From Neoarius graeffei (lineage: Eukaryota > Chordata > Actinopteri > Siluriformes > Ariidae), in NCBI RefSeq assembly GCF_027579695.1, contig NC_083596.1, forward strand, positions 51,881,900-51,945,899: a stretch of 64,000 nucleotides of DNA. Reading direction: 5' to 3'. Numbering within the stretch: the stretch's first letter is position 1; each line of letters starts with the position of its first letter. Under the pieces are notes generated by a model. It saw only the letters and a program-made list of their open reading frames with translations, did not search any database and was not told the DNA's origin. Shown one piece after another: positions 12,463 to 23,707 of the stretch. The position numbers and the translations under genes were made by a program.

Positions 12463-15400
12463 CCCCTCCTAGAACTGCCACCTTATTGTGGTGGAGGGGT
12501 TTGTGTGCTTGAATGATCCTAGGAGCTATGTTGTCGGGGGCATTATGCCCCTGTTAGGGTTTCCCAAGGCAGACAGGTCCTAGGTGACAGGCCAGACCAA
12601 GAGCAGTTCACCAAAAAACCCCTATGGAGAAAAAATCCAGGACCGTGACGTCGCCTGGTAGGACGCAGCCGGGGCCCCACCCTGGAGCCAGGCCCGGGGT
12701 TGGGGCTCGTATGCGAGCGCTTGGTGGCCGGGCCTTTGCCCATGGGGCCCGGCCGGGCTCAGCCCAAAGAGGTGACGTGGGCCCGACCTCCTGTGGGTTC
12801 ACCACCCACAGAGGTAGCAGTAGGGGTTTGGTGCAGTGTGGATTGGGTGGCAGTCGAAGGCAGGGGCCTCGACGACCTGATCCCCGGACACAGCGGCTGG
12901 CTGTTGGGACATGGAATGTCACTTCGCTGGGGGGGAAGGAGCCTGAGCTTGTGCGGGAGGTTGAGAGGTACCGGCTAGAGATAGTCGGGCTCACCTCCAT
13001 GCACAGCTTGGGCTCTGGAACCCAGCTCCTCGAGAGGGGCTGGACTTTCCACTTCTCTGGAGTCGCCCGTGGTGAGCGGCGGCGGGCTGGTGTGGGCTTC
13101 CTTATAGCTCCCCAGCTCAGCCGCCATGTGTTGGAGTTTACCCCAGTGAACGAGAGGGTCGCCTCTCTGCGCCTTCGGATTGGGGAGAGGGCTCTTGCTG
13201 TTGTTTGTGCCTACGGGCCAAATAGCAGTATAGAGTATCCGGCCTTCTTGGAGTCCCTGGGAGAGGTACTGAGGGGTGCTCAGACTGGGGACTCCATTGT
13301 GCTACTGGGGGAATTCAATGCTCACGTGGGCGATGACAGTGACACCTGGAGGGGCGTGGTTGGGAGGAACGGCCTCCCCGATCTGAACCCGAGTGGTGTT
13401 TTGTTATTGGACTTCTGTGCTAGTCACAGTTTGTCCATAACGAACACCATGTTCGAGCATAGGGGTGTCCATAAGTGCACGTGGCACCAGGACACCTTAG
13501 GTCGGAGGTCGATGATCGACTTTGTAGTCGTGTCATCTGATCTCCGACCCTATGTCTTGGACACTCGGGTGAAGAGAGGGGCTGAGTTGTCAACTGATCA
13601 CCACCTGGTGGTGAGTTGGATCCGCTGGCGGAGGAGGAAGCTGGACAGACCTGGCAGGCCCAAACGTATGGTGAGGGTCTGCTGGGAATGTCTGGCCGAG
13701 CACTCTGTTGGGGAGGTCTTTAACTCCCACCTCCGGGAGAGCTTTTCCCAGCTTCCGAGGGAGGCGGGGGACATTGAGTCTGAGTGGACCATGTTCTCTA
13801 CCTCCATTGTGGATGCAGCTGTTCGGAGCTGTGGCCACAAGGTCTCCGGTGCCTGTCGTGGCGGCAATCCCCGAACCCGGTGGTGGACACCGGAAGTAAG
13901 GGATGCCGTCAAGCTGAAGAAGGAGTCCTATCGGGCCATGTTGACCTCCGGGACTCCTGAGGCAGCCGACGGGTATCGGCAGGCCAGGCGTGCTGCAGCT
14001 CGGGCAGTTGCGGAGGCAAAAACTCGGAACTGGGAGGAGTTCGGGGAGGCCATGGAGAAGGACTATCGGTCGGCCTCGAAGAAATTCTGGCAAACTGTCC
14101 GGCGCCTCAGGAGGGGGAAGCAGTACTCTGCCAACACTGTTTACAGTGCGGGTGGGGAGCTGTTGACCTCGACTGGGGACATTGTCGGGCGGTGGAAGGA
14201 ATACTTTGAGGATCTCCTCAATCCCACCGTCATGTCTTCCACTGAGGAGACTGAGGCTGATGACTCAGAGGTGGACTCGTCCATTACCCAAGCCGAAGTC
14301 ACTGAGGTGGTTTGCAAGCTCCTCGGTGGCAAGGCACCGGGGGTGGATGAGATCCGCCCTGAGTATCTCAAGTCTCTGGATGTTGTGGGGCTGTCTTGGT
14401 TGACACGCCTCTGCAACATCGCGTGGCGGTCGGGGACAGTGCCTCTGGAGTGGCAGACCGGGGTGGTGGTCCCTCTTTTTAAGAAAGGGGACCGGAGAGT
14501 GTGCTCCAATTATAGGGGAATCACACTTCTCAGCCTCCCAGGGAAAGTTTACTCCAGGGTACTGGAGAGGAGAATTCGACCAATAGTCGAACCTCGGATC
14601 CAGGAGGAACAATGCGGTTTTCGTCCTGGTCGCGGAACACTGGACCAGCTCTATACCCTTCATAGGGTGCTCGAGGGTTATGGGAGTTTGCCCAACCAGT
14701 CCACATGTGCTTTGTGGATCTGGAGAAGGCATTCGACCGTGTCCCCCGTGGTATTCTGTGGGGGGTGCTTCGGGAGTATGGGGTTCGGGGCTCTTTGCTA
14801 AGGGCTGTCCGGTCCCTGTACGAACGGAGCAGGAGTCTGGTTCGCATTGTCGGCAGTAAGTCAGACCTGTTCCCAGTGCATGTTGGACTCCGTCAGGGCT
14901 GCCCTTTGTCACCGGTTCTGTTCATAATTTTTATGGACAGAATTTCTAGGCGCAGCCAGGGGCCGGAAGGAATCCTGTTTGGGAACCACAGGATTTCATC
15001 TCTGCTTTTTGCGGATGATGTTGTCCTGTTGGCTTCTTCAAACCAGGACCTTCAGCATGCACTGGGGCGGTTTGCAGTCGAGTGTGAAGCGGCTGGGATG
15101 AGAATCAGCACCTCCAAGTCTGAGGCCATGGTTCTCGACCGGAAAAGGGTGGCTTGCCCTCTCCAGGTTGGTGGAGAAGTCCTGCCTCAAGTGGAGGAGT
15201 TTAAGTATCTCAGGATCTTGTTCACGAGTGAGGGAAGGATGGAGCGTGAGATCGACAGGCGGATCGGTGCAGCCTCCGCAGTGATGCGGTCGCTTTACCG
15301 GTCCGTCGTGGTGAAGAAGGAGCTGAGCCAAAAGGCGAAGCTCTCAATTTACCGGTCGATCTACGTTCCGACTCTCACCTATGGTCATGAGCTTTGGGTA

Positions 15401-15823
15401 ATGACAGAAAGAACAAGATCGCGGATACAAGCGGCTGAAATGAGTTTCCTTCGCAGGGTGGCTGGGCGCTCCCTTAGAGATAGGGTGAGAAGCACAGTCA
15501 CTCGGGAGGAGCTCGGAGTAGAGCCGCTGCTCCTCCACATCGAGAGGAACCAGCTGAGGTGGCTCGGGCATCTTTTTTGGATGCCTCCTGGACGCCTCCC
15601 TGGGGAGGTGTTCCAGGCATGTCCCCCCGGGAGGAGGCCCCGGGGAAGACCCAGGACACGCTGGAGGGACTATGTCTCTCGGCTGGCCTGGGAACGCCTC
15701 GGTGTTCTTCCCGAGGAGCTGGCCGAGGTGTCTGGGGAAAGGGAAGTTTGGGCTTCCATGCTTAGACTGCTGCCTCCGCAACCCGGTCCTGGATAAGCGG
15801 AAGAAGACGAGACGAGACGAGAC
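12463..15823 (+). mobile_element. Full-length APE-type LINE, copy 1
   Basis: The element has a 160-base leader, one long EN-RT coding region and a short-repeat tail of GACGA units (15803-15823). A 9-bp direct repeat GAGTGAATC flanks it (12454-12462 and 15824-15832); part of the right copy could be tail sequence, leaving at least GTGAATC. A second, 5'-truncated copy lies at 55259-57395. The clade is not certain: the C-terminal REVWASMLRLLPP and short-repeat tail are typical of RTE/Rex-like LINEs common in fish. Confidence 0.9.
12624..15796 (+). pseudogene. LINE endonuclease-reverse transcriptase with one frameshift
   Basis: The first frame (12624-14801) begins with a basic, Pro-rich leader, then an apurinic-type endonuclease: [46 protein letters not shown] and [14 protein letters not shown] (the catalytic D/H pair). 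The reverse transcriptase follows ([52 protein letters not shown]). At about 14678 one base is missing relative to the copy at 55 kb, and reading passes to a second frame (14705-15796) with [34 protein letters not shown] and LLFADDVVLLASS. Apart from that single deletion it looks open to its stop. Confidence 0.92.
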
Positions 15824-15967
15824 GAGTGAATCAGGAGATTCGAGGAAGTTCATCTCACAAGAAAATCACAAGATAACAGCGAGTAAACATTCATCAGAAC
15901 ACAACGTTGAGTTCGCCAACGACATGAACTTCAAAACATTACATTTTTAACATTCAATTATATTAAG

Positions 15968-15969
<2 letters not shown>

Positions 15970-16041
<72 letters not shown>

Positions 16042-16047
16042 TTTTTT
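15970..16047. repeat. (AT)n tract followed by poly-T
   Basis: About 27 AT units (15971-16024), then roughly 23 T residues. The tract marks the left edge of the old CALHM-like duplicate. Confidence 0.95.
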
Positions 16048-16249
16048 GAAATTGTACAAACTCCTTTAGCTAACTTTAGGACACTACAGCATTGCGCAGT
16101 CCTGGGATTTGAGCTCACAACCATCTGATCACTGAGCCATAGCTGCTGAACCTAAACCATGGAAAAAAAAAGGAGTGCATTAGTGAAACAACATCCTATC
16201 GGAGGAACATTTCCAGTTTTTAATGACTATGTAGTAATATGTGTGTGTT

Positions 16250-17670
16250 ATATCTCTTGGGCTGATTCACCTCCTGCTCTCTCACCGTTGTTCCGGTTGC
16301 TCAGTGGCTCATCTCCATTCTGCTGAACACAATCAAGGCAATAATCACACAGAGGATCAAAGCAATTATTACAGCCAACAAGACAACAACAGAGTCTGCA
16401 GTAATATGATATTATTATATTCCCAGAATGAAGACGATCAACAACCGTATGCCAAAATCTGAAAATAAAAAAAGAAGAACGAGTGAAAAGTTTATAATTC
16501 ATGACTTCAGTATTGTATGTTTTGAAAACGTGTCAGCCAGAAAACTCCAAGTGATATCTGTTTCCCAAAAATCATCTCAAAAACCCCAAACAGTTCTGGA
16601 ACAACATCCTCTGGAGAGATGACATGAAGATCAACTTGTCTCAGAATGATGGGAAGAGAAAAGTCTGGAGAAAGGAAGGAGGAACTGCTCATGATCTCAG
16701 AACCTACTGGATGGAGCTTCATAGTGCAGACGGACAGTGAGATGAAGCGGTCTTCAGAAACAACCCAAGACTTTTTTTTAGGCAGAGAAGTGAAATGTTC
16801 TGCAACGGCCGATTCAATCACCGGACCTGAATCCAACCGAGCCTTATTTCACTTCCTGAAGAGAAAATACACCAAGAACCAGCAGAAAATGAGGACAGCT
16901 GCAGTAAAGACCTGGCAGAACATCACCAGGGAAGAAACCCAGCATCTGGTGATGTTTATCAGTTCCAGACTTCAAGGATTTGCAACCAAAGGTTTAAAAA
17001 TGACAATTTAATTTTATGATTCTGTTAATTAAAGCTAAAGGTCTGTATACTGAGCTGAGATTCATGCTTTAATTTAAACTCCAATGTACTTTGGTAGACA
17101 GACACAAGAACAGTAATTTTGTTGATGCCACAGCTGTCCAAAACCAAGCTGGAAGCACACACTTGTAAAGCTTTACAAGTTCCTTTCTCAGAGCTCAAGT
17201 AAGAGTCCAAACCTGCTCCAGCGTGACAATGCTCCTGTGCATACAGTGAGCTCCATGAAGACGTGGTGTGTGAAGGTTGGAGTGAAGAACTCGAGTGTCC
17301 TGCACAGAGCCCTGACTGAACTCAACCCCACTGAACACCTTTGGGATGAACTGGAACTGGAGCCTCAACAACCTCAACATCAGTGTCTGATCTCACGAAT
17401 GCTCTTGTAGCCGAATGAACACACATCCCCACAGCCACGCCCCAAAATCTAGTGGAGAGCCTTTCCAGAAGAGAGGAACTCATTAGAACAGCACATACTG
17501 AAAATCACTGTGGCATAACAATCACATCTCCCTTCATTATATTCAGTTTGACAAGGACAAACACAGGTAGTATCCATTATATGCGCCAAAGTTACCACAA
17601 CACGACTGGAGATCCCCAATCTTCCAACATGGTCCCTAAAATATTCAGTAACATCTCCAACACCAGCCAT
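16250..17670 (-). pseudogene. CALHM-like gene relic, copy D
   Basis: The first exon starts at ATG 17670 (MAGVGDVTEYFRDHVGRLG) and includes TCVCPCQTEYNEG, the extracellular CPC..YN motif of calcium homeostasis modulators, at residues 36-44. Reading then runs into Tc1 relic sequence and stops at 17449. A last exon begins after an acceptor at 16459 (TTTATTTTCAG). One frame there gives a strongly hydrophobic span (VVVLLAVIIALILCVIIALI), while the frame aligned to the tails of the other copies is different (NNGERAGGESAQEI), so a frameshift lies between them. The second and third membrane spans are missing. This is a dead copy of the family found intact at 59 kb. Confidence 0.7.
16540..17448 (+). 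mobile_element. Tc1-like transposase relics
   Basis: Two eroded plus-strand pieces. At 16575-17010, FWNNILWRDDMK, then HFLKRKYTKNQQKMRTA and WQNITREETQHLVM match the C-terminal half of fish Tc1 transposases. At 17205-17448, LLQRDNAPVHTVSSMKTW and, after frame changes, NALVAE and PQNLVESL belong to another Tc1 subfamily. The second piece ends inside the first exon of the CALHM-like relic. No full frame remains. Confidence 0.65.
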
Positions 17671-17735
17671 GGTGACAGGTCAGTGATGCAGAGAACTGAT
17701 GTCAATAAAATGCCCGTATTCTTGTTTCTTTCATG

Positions 17736-18247
17736 AGTTTCTCGGACTGCTTTAATAACTGCTCTCTCTTCTACCCTGCTGTGTGCCGTTCATCATTCTG
17801 CCCCGATTATACAAATGAAACTGTTAGAATCAGACATCCAGTCGAGGAGGAGACATGAATCTGTGCACAAAGAAGCCATGTGAAAGCAAAACCTCACAAA
17901 TTCCTCATTTATCACAAAAACACCAATGAGCTAAAGATTTAACAAAAAAACACCACACCTCAGTTATTACACCACATGTTTCTCGGTTTCTGAAGACTTC
18001 ACTTTCAACTTTAATAAAACACTCCCCATCCAGATCACTGAGCTACAAGGTCTGCCTTCTTCATTGTTGAGGAATGGGTCAAGAAAATGTTAACACAAGG
18101 CCAACCGACACTGTAATCCATGGCTTTCTCCATGAAAAGCAGTAAAATCCTGTGAAATCTCCAGCCATGGTGATTAGATGTAAATTAGATGTAAATAATG
18201 ATTGTCTGGTGTGTGAGCTTCCTATTTTCATTGTTTTCTCATCCATA
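17736..18247. other. Upstream flank of CALHM-like relic, no gene
   Basis: The first half aligns to the promoter-side flank of the intact copy at 60.0-60.35 kb. The second half (18060-18247) shows nothing recognisable. Confidence 0.55.
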
Positions 18248-18775
18248 CACTACCGTTCAAAAGTTTGGGGTCACTTTGAAATGTCCTTATTTTTGAAAGA
18301 AAAGCACTGTTCTTTTCAATGAAGATCACTTTAAACTAATCAGAAATCCACTCTATACATTGCTAATGTGGTAAATGACTATTCTAGCTGCAAATGTGTG
18401 GTTTTTGGTGCAATATCTCCATAGGTGTATAGAGGCCCATTTCCAGCAACTCTCACTCCAGTGTTCTAATGGTACAATGTGTTTGCTCATTGCCTCAGAA
18501 GGCTAATGGATGATTAGAAAACCCTTGTACAATCATGTTAGCACAGCTGAAAACAGTTGAGCTCTTTAGAGAAGCTATAAAACTGACCTTCCTTTGAGCA
18601 GATTGAGTTTCTGGAGCATCACATTTGTGGGGTCGATTAAATGCTCAAAATGGCCAGAAAAATGTCTCGACTATATTTTCTATTCATTTTACAACTTATG
18701 GTGGTAAATAAAAGTGTGACTTTTCATGGAAAACACAAAATTGTCTGGGTGACCCCAAACTTTTGAACGGTAGTG
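18248..18775. mobile_element. Tc1-type MITE with perfect inverted ends
   Basis: Ends CACTACCGTTCAAAAGTTTG and its inverted copy at 18756-18775 are exact. Both sides carry TA (18246-18247 and 18776-18777). The 528-bp interior has no transposase frame. This terminal sequence is widespread in fish and marks a non-autonomous Tc1/mariner family mobilised in trans. Confidence 0.92.
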
Positions 18776-19129
18776 TACACTACACCTTGTCTCTCACCCT
18801 GTCTTCAGTATGAGACCAACAAAATTTACACAGGAAGTAGTGAGAACTGAAACTTCACAGGGTGTGAATATTTACCACAGATACACAGAGACCTGCAGTG
18901 AACATCATCACACCATCCAGTTCATGAAGAAACTGTGTGTGTGTGTGTGGGGGGGGGGTCCCTCTTGTATCACAGCAATGTGCCATTGTTTAAATTTATT
19001 TATGATACAACACCACATCACACTTTCTATCCGTATACGCTGTCATGATGAACTTGCTTGTTGGAAGGTTTTATGGTGGTGCAAGAGCTCACCTTGTCAG
19101 CTCAGCTGTTAGAACATTCCACAACAGGG
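18776..19129. other. No gene recognised
   Basis: Holds a short (GT)n/G tract at 18938-18959. No family resemblance was seen. Confidence 0.5.
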
Positions 19130-19450
19130 CTGGACTGGCCATCTGACAAACTGGGCATTTTCCCAGTGGTCTTTGGGGCCAACACATTTATTTATTTATT
19201 TATTTTTGGATTGTCCCATAAAGCAGATGGAGCAGCCCATTGGTTGGTTTCTGGACTGACACTGGGCTGGACCAGTGGCCCATTCCCATCTTATAAGACA
19301 CCTCTTCCTTGAGGCTCTAACATGGACAAGCCAAAGTGAAAAGGAAACACATAAGTTGAAGGTGATGAAAAGACAGGCTCTTGAAATAGATGCTGCTAAA
19401 TAAGCAAAATGGCCAGGTATGTTTACTGCAGGACCTTCAACACCAGCAGC
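19130..19450 (+). mobile_element. Dispersed fish repeat, possibly hAT-type 5' end
   Basis: The phrase GGGCTGGACTGGCCATCTG and the later GGGCTGGACCAGTGGCCCAT are frequent in fish genomes. From 19321 a broken frame (MDKPK, stop, then pieces such as KRQALEIDAAK) resembles the N-terminus of hAT-derived ZMYM-like proteins. It carries several stops. The identification is from memory of similar sequences and is weak. Confidence 0.35.
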
Positions 19451-19724
19451 ACCTGCCATTCTCACCAGTAGAGGGAAAAGTTAGATGTAGAGTTGAAGTG
19501 ATGGACAAGCATGAGAAGGACAAGGAGGAAGATGAGGGCGAGAGTACATGAGCAGAGGAGGCACTAGAAGTCAAAGGCGTGAGAATATGGCTCAACTGAG
19601 AGTGTGTCATCATGATTAAAATGATGATGATGATGAGCTGAAACAGAGAACTGTTGTGCATTAAAATTAGTCAACTATCAAGTGCAGAAACCCATGAAGC
19701 TTCACTTGATAAAGTTGAGCAAAA

Positions 19725-19905
19725 ATGTGCTAGCATGGTATAGCTATCTGGGTATAGTTAGCATGGTATAGCTAGCATGGTATAGCTAATATGGCTAGCT
19801 AGCATTTGCAAAAATAACTTGGCAACATTACAACAGAATAAACTATCTCAGTTTAGCTAGCTAGGTGCATAGCTAGCTAGCTTACTTCACACAGCTAGGT
19901 TTTAG
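19725..19905. repeat. GCTAGC-rich patch
   Basis: AGCATGGTATAGCTA is repeated several times at 19732-19785, and GCTAGCTAG palindromes recur to 19890. It looks like local slippage of a short palindromic motif. No coding frame is present. Confidence 0.7.
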
Positions 19906-20559
19906 TAGCTACTGTATTTGTACACACTTATAACTTGGCAAACGACTACTCAGTTAGGTCTCCATGCTTCACCTGGTGTACTAAATTATGCTGCAGTACC
20001 TTGTCTTATGCAGGAGGAATGAATGTTCTTCGCCCACGTTATTATTTTGCTAACCCTGATTAAGGCATCATTTACAGTTAGCTAGCAGATGATGTTGTTT
20101 GGCTCATTTATTATTCATATAGGACAATCAGTCTTCATTCTCCATCCGAAAATCATAAAAATCTCATCCCCTCTGCAATATGTGCCCCCTTTTAGGAAAT
20201 CTACTCACACTGTTTATTAGTATGAAATGTTAAGCTCATAATTGAAGCTCAGTACACTTCAAACAACGCTGTCCAAGTCCCACCTCATTCTGAGATCTAA
20301 TTGGTACGTTCACGAAAGGTGGCATTGCCAATAAAGAATGAAGCCATTATGTGGAAGATAATATTTAGAAATATAATTGATGCCTCTGTCCATCATCCAT
20401 TAATCGAATAAACAGCTGTTCCCCCCATATCAGTCATGTATTCTGTAATACAGATTATTATTATATCTTTACTTTCTTAGAAAATTTCACTCTTTATATA
20501 TCCTTCTCACCCTCGGCGGGGGGGGGGGGGGGGGGGGGTATCCATGTCATCCTCAAGCT
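19906..20559. other. No gene recognised; G-run at 20514-20538
   Basis: AT-rich sequence without family resemblance, ending in a run of over 20 G residues immediately 3' of the R4-like LINE fragment. Confidence 0.6.
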
Positions 20560-22177
20560 CGGGTCCTCTACCAGAGGCCTGGGAGTTTGAGGGTTCTGCG
20601 CAGTATCTTCGATGTTCCTAGGACTGCGCTCTTCTGGACTGAGGCTTCAGATGTTGTTCCTGGGATTTGCTGGAGCCACTCTCCCAGTTTGGGGGTTACT
20701 GCCCCAAGTGCCCCCACTACCATGGGGACCACGCAACCCTTGACCTTCCACATCTGTTCCAGCTGCTCTTTCAACCCTTGATACTTCTCAAGTTTCTCAT
20801 GTTCCTTCTTCCTGATGTTGGCGTCAGCTGGGATCGCCACATCTATCACCACCACCCTCTTCTGCTCTTTGTCCACCACCACTATGTCCAGTTGGTTAGC
20901 CAGGATCTGTTTGTCAGTCTGGAAGCTGAAGTCCCACAGAACCTTGGCCCTGTTGTTCTCAGCCACCTTCTGTGGTATGGCCCATTGGGACTTGGGTACT
21001 TCTATTCCATACTGGTTGCAGATGTTCCTGTATACTATCCCAGACACTTGGTTGTGCCTCTCCATGTACGCTGATCCAGCTAGCATCTTACACCCTGCTA
21101 CTATGTGCTGGACTGTTTCAGGGGCTTCTTTGCACAGTCTGCATCTTGGGTCTGATCTACTCTGGTAGATCCTGGTCTCTATGGGTCTTGTGCTTATGGC
21201 CTGTTCTTGTGCTGCCATGATTAGTGCCTCTGTGCTGTCTGTCAGTCCTGCATTATCCAGCCACTGATAGGATTTCTTGATATCAGCCACTTCCTCTATC
21301 TGACGGTGGTACATGCCATGTAGGGGTTTGTCCCTCCAGGTTGTCTGTTCCTCCTCCTCCTCTGCACTCTCATCAGGGTTCTGCTGCCTGAGACATTCAC
21401 TTAGCAGTTCATCCTTTGGGGCCATCTTTCTGATGTATTCTCGGATTTTCAATGTTTCATCCTGGACCGTGGTCTTGATGCTCACTAGCCCTCGGCCTCC
21501 CTCTTTCCGCTTAGTGTATAGTCTCAGGGTGCTGGACTTGGGGTGGAACCCTCCGTGCATGGTGAGGAGCTTTCTAGTCTTGATATCTGTGGCTTCTATC
21601 TCCTCCTTTGGCCAGTTTATGATACCAGCGGGGTATCTGATGACTGGTAGTGCGTACATGTTGATGGCTCAGACCTTGTTCTTACCATTCAGCTGACTTT
21701 TCAGGACCTGCCTTACTCTCTGGAGGTATTTGGAGGCCTCTTCATGGTTTCCATTAGCCTGTGGGATGCCAAGGTACTTGTAGCTGTCTTGGATATCACC
21801 TATGTTGCCCTCTGGTAGGTCAATCCCCTCAGTCCGGATCATCTTGCCTCTCTTTGAGACCATCCAGCCACACTTGTCCAATCCGAATGACATCCGGGTG
21901 GTGTGGATCAGCGAGTCTATTTCTCGCTCGTCCCTGGCATACAGCTTGATGTCATCCATGTAGAGCAGGTCTCAATACTTTGTTATATACAGCCGCTCTT
22001 CGTGATGATCCGACTGAGGGGGTTCAGTCTATGCAGAACAGCAGTGGCAATAGCGCATCTCCTTGGTATATGCCGCACTTGATGTTGACTTGGGCAATGG
22101 AGTGCAGTTAGCTTCTTCAACCAGTATGTATGGATCATATCGGGGCCTGGTGCTGTCCTGTCCAAGGTGACCGTTTG
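20560..22177 (-). mobile_element. R4/Rex6-like LINE, internally deleted
   Basis: Minus-strand remains of a restriction-endonuclease LINE in three frames. The upstream piece (21983-22165) keeps [17 protein letters not shown], and then, after a deletion, the reverse transcriptase box CGIYQGDALLPLLFCI in another frame. Next come MDDIKLYARDEREIDSLIH (the catalytic MDD box, 21669-21959) and a 363-residue frame (20568-21659). The 5' end joins a Tc1 element directly at about 22178. The MDD box and endonuclease layout fit the R4/Dong clade, to which fish Rex6 belongs. Confidence 0.8.
20568..21659 (-). pseudogene. R4/Rex6-like LINE C-terminal region with restriction-like endonuclease
   Basis: This 363-residue frame starts just after the reverse transcriptase core (PVIRYPAGIINWPKEEIEAT, TRKLLTMHGGFHPKSS). 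It contains a zinc-knuckle CRLCKEAPETVQHIVAGC at about residues 174-191. A restriction-like nuclease core follows, with acidic residues in LDIVVVDKEQKRVVVIDVAI. It ends in LGTSKILRRTLKLPGLW. The frame itself is open, but the protein lacks the reverse transcriptase active site, which lies in another frame, so it is a fragment. Confidence 0.8.
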
Positions 22178-23166
22178 ACAGAGGTCAAACGTTTTCTGTA
22201 AGTCTTCACAAGGTTTTCACACACTGTTGCTGGTATTTTGGCCCATTCCTCCACGCAGATCTCCTCTAGAGCAGTGATGTTTTGGGGCTGTCGCTGGGCA
22301 ACACGGACTTTCAACTCCCTCCAAAGATTTTCTATGGGGTTGAGATCTGGAGACTGGGTAGGCCACTCCAGGACCTTGAAATGCTTCTTACGAAGCCACT
22401 CCTTCGTTGCCCGGGCAGTGTGTTTGGGATCATTGTCATGCTGAAAGACCCAGCCACGTTTCATCTTCAATGCCCTTGCTGATGGAAGGAGGTTTTCACT
22501 CAAAATCTCACGATACATGGCCCCATTCATTCTTTCCTTTACACGGATCAGTCGTCCTGGTCCCTTTGCAGAAAAACAGCCCCAGAGCATGATGTTTCCA
22601 CCCCCATGCTTCACAGTAGGTATGGTGTTCTTTGGATGCAACTCAGCATTCTTTCTCCTCCAAACACGACAAGTTGAGTTTTTACCAAAAAGTTCTATTT
22701 TGGTTTCATCTGACCATATGACATTCTCCCAATCCTCTTCTGGATCATCCAAATGCTCTCTAGCAAACTTCAGAGGGGCCTGGACATGTACTGGCTTAAG
22801 CAGGGGGACACGTCTGGCACTGCAGGATTTGAGTCCCTGGTGGCGTAGTGTATTACTGATGGTAGCCTTTGTTACTTTGGTCCCAGCTCTCTGCAGGTCA
22901 TTCACTAGGTCCCCCCGTGTGGTTCTGGGATTTTTGCTCACTGTTCTTGTGATCATTTTGACCCCACGGGGTGAGATCTTGCGTGGAGCCCCAGATCGAG
23001 GGAGATTATCAGTGGTCTTGTATGTCTTCCATTTTCTAATAGTTGCTCCCACAGTTGATTTCTTCACACCAAGCTGCTTACTTATTACAGATTCAGTCTT
23101 CCCAGCCTGGTGCAGGTCTACAATTTTGTTTCTGGTGTCCTTTGACAGCTCTTTGGTCTTGGCCAT
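22135..23166 (-). pseudogene. Tc1 transposase, DD34E, 3'-truncated
   Basis: The enzyme would cut and paste the element by binding its inverted repeats. Residues 1-110 carry two helix-turn-helix units with a basic [13 protein letters not shown] linker. The catalytic residues are all present: D153 (WSDETK), D244 (QHDNDPKH) and E279 (NPIENLW), with exactly 34 residues between the last two. Reading is uninterrupted from ATG 23166. The last natural residues (RLTSVK) are followed by about a dozen codons of unrelated LINE sequence, because the element is cut at about 22178. So the catalytic core is intact but the end and one inverted repeat are lost. Confidence 0.9.
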
Positions 23167-23525
23167 AGTGGAGTTTGGAGTGTGACTGTTTGAGGTTGTG
23201 GACAGGTGTCTTTTATACTGATAAGTTCAAACAGGTGCCATTAATACAGGTAACGAGTGGAGGACAGAGGAGCCTCTTAAAGAAGTTGTTACAGGTCTGT
23301 GAGAGCCAGAAATCTTGCTTGTTTGTAGGTGACCAAATACTTATTTTACCGAGGAATTTACCAATTAATTCATTAAAAATCCTACAATGTGATTTCCTGG
23401 ATTCTTTCCCCCCATTCTGTCTCTCACAGTTGAAGTGTACCTATGATGAAAATTACAGGCCTCTCTCATCTTTTTAAGTGGGACAACTTGCACAATTGGT
23501 GGCTGACTAAATACTTTTTTGCCCC

Positions 23526-23530
<5 letters not shown>
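22178..23530 (-). mobile_element. Tc1/mariner element, one end missing
   Basis: The transposase leader runs to an outer end at 23530 (minus strand CAGTGGGGCAAAAAAGTATT), which abuts a (GT)n tract. The opposite inverted repeat is absent; the element stops in the transposase tail where the R4-like LINE begins. It belongs to a different Tc1 family from the copies at 1, 40.5 and 52 kb. Confidence 0.9.

Positions 23531-23577
<47 letters not shown>
23529..23577. repeat. (GT)n microsatellite
   Basis: About 24 GT units adjoining the outer end of the Tc1 element. Confidence 0.95.
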
Positions 23578-23581
<4 letters not shown>

Positions 23582-23707
23582 TATATTCTATAATCTGACA
23601 CTGGCATTTTCCACTTACTACCCAGTTTTGTAATGATTTTGGGGACATTGTACAGAAAGTACACATATTTAAAAAGAGTGCAAAAAGATGGGTAGTTTCT
23701 GATGGTG

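Larger units (their letters stand above)
16048..18060. repeat. Old segmental duplicate (copy D) of the 49-60 kb unit
   Basis: The bases after the poly-T (AGGACACTACAGCATTG, TCCTGGGATTTGAG) match the sequence downstream of the CALHM-like last exons at 49.5, 51.6 and 58.8 kb. Upstream, 17680-18050 matches 59970-60350 (for example GAGGAGACATGA and the HCACTTTCAACTYT region). The shared block therefore covers the whole gene and its flanks, with clearly more divergence than the other three copies show among themselves. Confidence 0.75.

Noticed and set aside
14141..14912. Long minus-strand frames opposite the LINE reverse transcriptase
   Set aside because: They are shadows of the GC-rich plus-strand coding sequence, and identical shadows occur opposite the second copy.
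20514..20538. G-run as possible assembly gap or quadruplex
   Set aside because: A single homopolymer next to a LINE 3' side. No four-run G-quadruplex layout and nothing more to support a function.
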